Positions 59,562 through 64,000 of a DNA stretch of 64,000 nt are shown one piece after another; position 1 is the first letter of the stretch; each line of letters opens with the position of its first letter. The notes under the pieces were generated by a model. It searched no databases. It saw nothing but the letters and a program-made list of their open reading frames with translations, and was not told the DNA's origin. The stretch comes from CAG-791 sp963658695 (GTDB lineage Bacteria > Bacillota > Clostridia > Lachnospirales > Lachnospiraceae): positions 53,376-117,375 of the forward strand of contig CAVKRN010000001.1 in NCBI GenBank assembly GCA_963658695.1. Reading direction: 5' to 3'. The position numbers were made by a program, and so were the translations under genes.

Positions 59562-60674
59562 ATGAGTAAAAATAAGAACCGCCTGTCCGTTCACAAGGAT
59601 GGACAGCCTTGCTATGACATTCTTTACAGCACCGATACCGCCCAGTTTCAGCGTGAGCTCCTTCGACTTGGCTTTGAGGGGCACAGATTCTGTATTGTAA
59701 CGGATACCAATGTAGCTCCGCTATATGCGCAGCCCATTGCGGAGTTGTTCGATACCAAGCCGCTGGTGTACGCAATCCCTGCAGGAGAAGAGAATAAAAC
59801 ACTGGATCAGATCCGAAGCCTTCTGGGATTTCTTGTTGAGAATCATTTTGATCGAAGCTGCGTGCTGGTGGCGCTGGGAGGCGGCGTGGTCGGAGATATG
59901 ACCGGCTTTGCAGCAGCAGTTTACATGCGCGGCATTGACTTTATACAGATCCCGACCACGCTCCTGGCACAGGCCGATTCCTCCATTGGAGGCAAGACCG
60001 GCGTTGACTTCGACGGCTACAAGAACATGGTCGGCGCATTTAAAATGCCTCGCCTTGTCTGGGAGAATCCGGATTATCTGAAAACGCTGGACGGACGGCA
60101 GTTTGCCTCCGGCTTTGCCGAAATCATGAAAAGCGCTTTGATTAAAAACAGCGAGTTTTATGTATGGCTGATTGATCACATTGTGGAAATCACCGACCGG
60201 GATCCCGATACGCTGTCGGAAATGCTTTACCGCAGCAACGAAATCAAGAAGGCGGTTGTTGAGGCGGATCCCTACGAAAAGGGAGACCGCATGCTGCTGA
60301 ACTTCGGCCATACCATCGGCCATGCCATCGAAAAGCATTTGAACTTTGCGATGACCCACGGGGAATGTGTCGCTCTGGGATGCATTGCTGCTGCATACAT
60401 TTCCTATCAGCGCAAGTATCTTTCATGGGAGGAGTACTACGAGGTGCGCGACATGTTCGTCCCCTTTGGGCTTCCGATTTCACTGGAATCCATCGATGCC
60501 GAAGCGGTACTTACACTCACCAAATCCGACAAAAAGATGCAAAACGGGGCCCTTCGCTTTATCCTGCTGCATTCCATCGGTGATGCCTATGTAGATACTG
60601 CCGTAACCGACGAGGAGCTGCTGGCCGCTATCCGCGAGCTTGATTTTTCATTGAAAACAGGGGAGCACGCATAA
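59562..60674 (+). CDS. aroB: 3-Dehydroquinate synthase
   Basis: AroB converts DAHP to 3-dehydroquinate, the second shikimate step, with NAD and zinc. VALGGGVVGDMTGFAAAVYMRGIDFIQIPTTLLAQADSSIGGKTGVDFDGYKNMVGAF is the full signature region (spanning about 105-162). Zinc ligands are in EIMKSALI, FGHTIGHAIEK and MTHGECVALG. Length 370 is standard. ATG 59562 follows aaggag. It lies among envelope genes rather than with aroC. Confidence 0.95.
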   Translation: MSKNKNRLSVHKDGQPCYDILYSTDTAQFQRELLRLGFEGHRFCIVTDTNVAPLYAQPIAELFDTKPLVYAIPAGEENKTLDQIRSLLGFLVENHFDRSCVLVALGGGVVGDMTGFAAAVYMRGIDFIQIPTTLLAQADSSIGGKTGVDFDGYKNMVGAFKMPRLVWENPDYLKTLDGRQFASGFAEIMKSALIKNSEFYVWLIDHIVEITDRDPDTLSEMLYRSNEIKKAVVEADPYEKGDRMLLNFGHTIGHAIEKHLNFAMTHGECVALGCIAAAYISYQRKYLSWEEYYEVRDMFVPFGLPISLESIDAEAVLTLTKSDKKMQNGALRFILLHSIGDAYVDTAVTDEELLAAIRELDFSLKTGEHA

Positions 60675-60712
60675 ACGCGTGTTCTTCCCGCGCCTTATAG
60701 AAGAGGAACAAG

Positions 60713-61264
60713 ATGTCCAATCACGATTTATCAAAAAACGCGGAAGTCTCCCATACAAAGGAAACAAGCCTTTGGCTACTCACCGTATTATTCGCTGCCG
60801 CCTGGCTTCTCCTTCTCGTATTGGATTTATGGACAAAGTCTCTGGCACAGAATGCACTGTCCGGCAGGCAACCGATCGAGCTGATTCCCGGCGCTCTGGA
60901 GCTTTACTACCTGCAGAATACGGGCGCAGCCTTTAGTCTTCTGGAAAATGCACAGTGGCTGTTTATTCTGATTGCTGCTGTTGTCACGGTGCTCATTGGT
61001 ATGCTCCTGTTGCGCATTCCCAAAACGCGGCGTTTCCTTCCGTTTGCAGTATCTCTTCTTTTCATCAGTTCCGGTGCCGTAGGAAATCTGGTGGACCGAA
61101 TCCGACTGGGATATGTCCGCGATTTTATTTATATCTCTCTGATCAATTTCCCGGTTTTTAATGTGGCAGATATCTATGTCACCACGGCAACCGCAGCACT
61201 GGTTTTGCTCGTCCTTTTTTATTACAAAGATGAGGACTTTGCGTTTCTGCACACCAAAGGATAA
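60713..61264 (+). CDS. lspA: Lipoprotein signal peptidase (signal peptidase II)
   Basis: LspA cleaves signal peptides from prolipoproteins in the membrane. Four membrane segments are present. The catalytic aspartates are in GNLVDRIRLGYVRDFI and FNVADIYVTTAT, and LQNTGAAFSLLE is conserved. The 183 residues include a longer hydrophilic N terminus than most. A gaggaac site precedes ATG 60713. lspA followed by an rluD-type gene is a common order. Confidence 0.94.
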   Translation: MSNHDLSKNAEVSHTKETSLWLLTVLFAAAWLLLLVLDLWTKSLAQNALSGRQPIELIPGALELYYLQNTGAAFSLLENAQWLFILIAAVVTVLIGMLLLRIPKTRRFLPFAVSLLFISSGAVGNLVDRIRLGYVRDFIYISLINFPVFNVADIYVTTATAALVLLVLFYYKDEDFAFLHTKG

Positions 61265-61273
61265 AGTCTGCCT

Positions 61274-62188
61274 ATGAATACCGATTCTTTCATTGTAGGA
61301 GAAGAGGAGGACGGTCTGCGGCTGGATAAGCTTCTGGCCATACAGGTGCCCGACCGGTCCCGCAGCTACCTGCAGAGCCTTTTTAAGGATGGTCTTGTCC
61401 TTGTGAACGGGAAAGGGGCCAAGGCTTCCTTAAAGGTCAGGGAAAGGGATCTTGTCACCTTCTCCATTCCGGAGCAGATTCTCCCGGACATTCTGCCGGA
61501 AAACATCCCTCTGGATATCCTTTATGAGGACAGCGATGTCCTTGTCGTGAATAAGCCAAAGGGAATGGTTGTACATCCGGCGCCGGGACATTACAGCGGC
61601 ACGCTGGTGAATGCGATCATGTATCATTGCAGGGATTCGCTATCCGGCATTAATGGGGTTTTGCGGCCCGGAATTGTACACCGGATTGATCGGGATACCA
61701 CCGGCTCCCTTCTGATTTGCAAAAATGATCTCGCACACCAAAGCATCGCGCAGCAGCTCAAGGACCACACCATTGTCCGTCGTTATGTGGCAATTTGCTA
61801 TGGTGTTCTGCCAAAGGACGAAATGACCATTCGTGGAGATATCGGACGAGACCGCAGCAACCGCCAGCGGATGGCTGTTGTTCCAACCGGAACCGGAAAG
61901 TATGCCGTTACCCACGTCAAAGTATTGCAGCGATTCGAGCAGTATACCTATGTCGAATGCCGGTTGGAGACCGGACGGACGCACCAGATCCGTGTGCATA
62001 TGGCCAGCATCGGCCATCCGCTTTTGGGGGACGAAGTCTATGCCGGCTCCAGAAAATCGCCGTTCCGGCTGCAGGGGCAATGTCTGCATGCCAAGGTGCT
62101 GGGCTTTGTTCACCCGGTGAGCGGGGAGTATATTGAAACCGATGCTCCGCTCCCGGAGTACTTTCAGCATTTGCTGGAGATCCTGTGA
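61274..62188 (+). CDS. RluA/RluD-family pseudouridine synthase
   Basis: A 304-residue enzyme that isomerises uridine to pseudouridine in rRNA or tRNA. Residues 12-70 form an S4 RNA-binding domain (RLDKLLAIQVPDRSRSYLQSL). The catalytic motif is GIVHRIDRDTTGSLLICKND with the essential Asp in HRIDRDT. RLETGRTHQIRVHMASIGHPLLGDEVY follows. RluD is the nearest familiar member, but substrate cannot be assigned. No clear ribosome site precedes ATG 61274, nine bases after lspA. Confidence 0.93.
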   Translation: MNTDSFIVGEEEDGLRLDKLLAIQVPDRSRSYLQSLFKDGLVLVNGKGAKASLKVRERDLVTFSIPEQILPDILPENIPLDILYEDSDVLVVNKPKGMVVHPAPGHYSGTLVNAIMYHCRDSLSGINGVLRPGIVHRIDRDTTGSLLICKNDLAHQSIAQQLKDHTIVRRYVAICYGVLPKDEMTIRGDIGRDRSNRQRMAVVPTGTGKYAVTHVKVLQRFEQYTYVECRLETGRTHQIRVHMASIGHPLLGDEVYAGSRKSPFRLQGQCLHAKVLGFVHPVSGEYIETDAPLPEYFQHLLEIL

Positions 62189-62222
62189 TATGATTGACGC
62201 TGCTCATGTTTTGCATTAGTAC

Positions 62223-62251
62223 GTGCAAAATCGGTGCAATTTCACTATAAT
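62223..62251 (+). promoter_or_regulatory. Promoter for the cytidylate-kinase-like gene
   Basis: GTGCAA at 62223-62228 and consensus TATAAT at 62246-62251 are 17 bases apart. The -35 box lies in an inverted repeat ttttgca/tgcaaaa (62209-62230), which could be an operator or terminator remnant. Confidence 0.6.
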
Positions 62252-62319
62252 AAAGGTATTCAAAAGAATCATGGTCATAGAAGAAACGGTATTGAAGTGA
62301 CCGGATGTAAGGAGGCAAT

Positions 62320-62961
62320 ATGAATACAATCATTACCATCGGAAGACAATTTGGATCTGGCGGAAGAGAAATCGGTGAAAAGGTTGCCGCTCGCTACGGC
62401 ATTAAATATTACGACAAGGAGCTGATCGCTCATGTAGCTGGCAACAGTGGATTCTGTAAGGAAATGATTGAGCAGCACGATGAGCGTGCTACGAATTCCT
62501 TTTTGTATAATCTTGTAATGGATACGTATTCGTTCGGTTACAATGCGTCCAGCTTTGTGGATATGCCGATCAGCCAGAAGGTGTTCCTGGCACAGTTTGA
62601 TACTATCAAGAAACTCGCTGACGAAGGTCCTGCCGTGTTTATCGGACGCTGTGCCGACAATGCGCTGGCGGAGCGTGACAATGTCATCAACATCTTCATC
62701 CATGCCGATGAGGACAGCCGTATCGATGAGATTATGCGTCGTTACCCGGATATCAACACCCGTCAGAAGGGACGCGACTTCATGAACAAGAAGGATAAAC
62801 AGCGTCAGAGTTACTACAATTATTATTCCAGCCACAAATGGGGCCGCGCAGACACCTATGATTTCTCCATCAATTCCGCGCTCCTTGGCATTGATGGTAC
62901 GGTCAATCTGATCTGCCAGATGGTGGATGATTTTGAGGCAGCGCGGGCAACCAAAGAATAA
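62320..62961 (+). CDS. Cytidylate kinase-like family protein
   Basis: A 213-residue P-loop protein of the cytidylate-kinase-like family. The N terminus IITIGRQFGSGGREIGEKVA is the nucleotide loop. YYDKELIAHVA, VFIGRCADNALAE and FIHADEDSRIDEIM follow, with the lid at YNYYSSHKWGRADTYDFSINS. These proteins are distinct from the housekeeping CMP kinase, and their substrate is not established. An aaggaggca site precedes the ATG. It is flanked by its own promoter and terminator. Confidence 0.85.
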   Translation: MNTIITIGRQFGSGGREIGEKVAARYGIKYYDKELIAHVAGNSGFCKEMIEQHDERATNSFLYNLVMDTYSFGYNASSFVDMPISQKVFLAQFDTIKKLADEGPAVFIGRCADNALAERDNVINIFIHADEDSRIDEIMRRYPDINTRQKGRDFMNKKDKQRQSYYNYYSSHKWGRADTYDFSINSALLGIDGTVNLICQMVDDFEAARATKE

Positions 62962-63035
62962 ATTGCAAGGACAGACGTGACGGTAGTATTTAAGTACGTC
63001 CCAGAGATACAGTCAGAATAAGGCATGTTAATGAT

Positions 63036-63069
63036 AAAGGCACTCAGGCCGGAAGGCTTGGGTGCCTTT
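63036..63069 (+). terminator. Terminator after the cytidylate-kinase-like gene
   Basis: The stem aaaggcactcaggcc / ggcttgggtgccttt with loop gga forms with two mismatched positions and ends in TTTA. The 63070-63138 gap after it holds no feature I can support. Confidence 0.75.
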
Positions 63070-63138
63070 ATGTAGGGATATTGGGTTATCTTGACCTCCT
63101 CATATAGACCTCTCGCGATTGTCAGCGATGGCGTATGT

Positions 63139-63558
63139 TCAGCTATGCATATCGAGAATGTCGAGCATTTCCTTGGCTGTTACAATAAATGGCTTGATCG
63201 GAAAATGCTTTTGATTTCCGGTGACCAGATAAGCGTCATCTGTTTTGCGTTTTTCCATAACGACTTCATAGAATGGAAGATCTTTTGGATCAGGAAGATT
63301 TTCGCCGGTTGGTGATGGTTCCACCATCAGACCGAAATGTAAAATTGCTGATAGCAGATAATCAATTTGTTCGATGCTGAATTTGAACTTTTTTCTTCGT
63401 AGGACTTCCTGATATTCTTTCATCGTATCAGCACTGTAAACAGGAATCAGGTCGCCAAGAATCATTCTCTCTACAAGAAGAACAGTGGCAGAATCTGAAT
63501 GCTTAGAGAGCAGTGCAGAGACAAGGACATTTGTGTCGATCACTGCATAATAAGTCAT
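63139..63558 (-). CDS. PIN-domain toxin (COG1569 type)
   Basis: A 139-residue PIN-fold protein, predicted to be an Mg-dependent RNase toxin. AVIDTNVLVSALLSKHSDSA gives the first catalytic Asp (residue 8), PVYSADTMKEYQEVLRR the Glu, and KTDDAYLVTGNQKHFP the later Asp residues. This matches the putative toxin component, PIN family (COG1569). Its ATG overlaps the antitoxin stop by one base in a TAATG junction, a classic toxin-antitoxin arrangement. It is transcribed towards the cytidylate-kinase-like gene. Confidence 0.88.
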   Translation of the reverse strand: MTYYAVIDTNVLVSALLSKHSDSATVLLVERMILGDLIPVYSADTMKEYQEVLRRKKFKFSIEQIDYLLSAILHFGLMVEPSPTGENLPDPKDLPFYEVVMEKRKTDDAYLVTGNQKHFPIKPFIVTAKEMLDILDMHS

Positions 63559-63860
63559 TAAATATCTACCTCACCATTCCGTACTTTCGAAATTTCCTCA
63601 TTTATTACATCAAGCGAAAACTCGTTAGGAAAATTCTTTGCGGATTGTTCCCGGAGAGACCGGAAAGTCTGCAGCGCTTTTTGACGAGTGATTTCCGGCT
63701 CTGAAGAGACGATTTCAAAGGGAATACGACGTTCCCGTACAACGGCTCTTGCAAAGACGTTAATTGCTGTGGACATGTTCATTCCAAAATCATTGCACAA
63801 AACTTCAAACTGATTCTTTAAAGTGTCATCCATACGAACGCTAAATGTTGCCTGTGACAT
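63558..63860 (-). CDS. RelB/DinJ-like antitoxin
   Basis: A 100-residue protein with a ribbon-helix-helix N terminus typical of RelB/DinJ (ATFSVRMDDTLKNQFEVLCNDFGMNMSTAINVFARAVVRERRIPF spans residues 4-48). The acidic C-terminal half (SLDVINEEISKVRNGEVDI) would wrap the toxin. Such proteins neutralise their toxin and repress their own operon. The start codon follows a perfect AGGAGGTGATCC ribosome site. An operator-like inverted repeat lies upstream. Confidence 0.9.
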   Translation of the reverse strand: MSQATFSVRMDDTLKNQFEVLCNDFGMNMSTAINVFARAVVRERRIPFEIVSSEPEITRQKALQTFRSLREQSAKNFPNEFSLDVINEEISKVRNGEVDI

Positions 63861-63873
63861 AGGATCACCTCCT
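63861..63873 (-). promoter_or_regulatory. Exceptionally complete Shine-Dalgarno for the antitoxin
   Basis: On the minus strand, AGGAGGTGATCCT directly precedes the antitoxin ATG. It matches the full complement of the 16S rRNA 3' end, far stronger than most sites in this window, and would favour antitoxin over toxin synthesis. Confidence 0.85.
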
Positions 63874-63891
63874 GTACAGTAAGATTATCAT

Positions 63892-63927
63892 AACCAGGTG
63901 CGTATATCAATTAAAATGCACCCGGTT
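63892..63927 (-). promoter_or_regulatory. Putative operator of the toxin-antitoxin operon
   Basis: aaccaggtgc and gcacccggtt form a 10-bp inverted repeat with one mismatch around a 16-base A/T-rich centre. It lies 32 bases upstream of the antitoxin start, overlapping likely promoter sequence, as expected for autorepression by a RelB/DinJ-type antitoxin. Confidence 0.55.
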
Positions 63928-64000
63928 AGTGCAATATATATTTTTTTCATGTCATGTGCCTTTCTTCACAGACCGGTGATTGTTTTACCATACACTTTTT

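Overview
The window is a gene-dense chromosomal segment. Almost every gene reads on the + strand; the only convincing minus-strand genes are a toxin-antitoxin pair at the right end. Gene content and order point to an anaerobic low-GC-lineage Gram-positive of the class Clostridia, most likely Lachnospirales, although base composition looks close to half G+C by eye. The markers are a serC-serA-DUF1015 block, a methionine-gamma-lyase-like (aluminium resistance) gene after mutS-mutL-miaA, a radC-mreBCD-pbp2-rodA-mgsA block, an adaptor-like gene beside sepF, and a fungal/archaeal-type asd. This placement is inferred from gene content; no search was run.

Layout. 1-3807: tail of a SpoVB/MurJ-like flippase and two FAD oxidoreductases. 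3893-5415: proB and 5-formyl-THF cyclo-ligase, then a large palindromic element (5416-5645). 5660-7988: larE, larB (nickel-pincer cofactor) and a histidine phosphatase. 8097-11866: lactonase-like propeller, aroC, tgt, yajC. 11954-16642: leuB, ilvD, ilvB (branched-chain amino acids). 16662-17534: L,D-transpeptidase. 17637-21221: serC, serA, DUF1015. 21308-21380: tRNA-Thr(CGT) with its own promoter and terminator. 21529-24041: argH, asd. 24258-33792: nucleic-acid genes (topB, a membrane MutS-like ATPase, rnhA, dut, gltX, a UvrD-type helicase) with a beta-helix protein. 29470-29672 holds two abutting palindromic repeats.

33942-48229: a glycogen-debranching-like protein whose catalytic residues are lost, DUF5662, a possible PD-(D/E)XK protein, pepT, miaB, mutS, mutL, miaA, a PLP lyase-like gene and radC. 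mutS is interrupted by an exact 14-bp tandem duplication, and removing one copy restores a full-length MutS frame. 48352-56347: cell elongation and wall genes (mreB, mreC, mreD, pbp2, rodA), mgsA and a D,D-carboxypeptidase. 56443-62961: a small P-loop protein, an HlyD-like membrane protein, sepF, aroB, lspA, an RluA-type pseudouridine synthase and a cytidylate-kinase-like protein. 63139-63860: a PIN toxin and RelB/DinJ-like antitoxin.

The most interesting items are the reversible-looking mutS lesion, two families of dispersed palindromic elements, the GH13 pseudoenzyme heading the mutS-side operon, the DUF1015 protein in a serine cluster without a visible serB, and several orphan partners (ilvB without ilvN, larEB without larC). 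No CRISPR array, prophage, insertion sequence or rRNA was seen. No stretch longer than about 260 bases lacks a gene.
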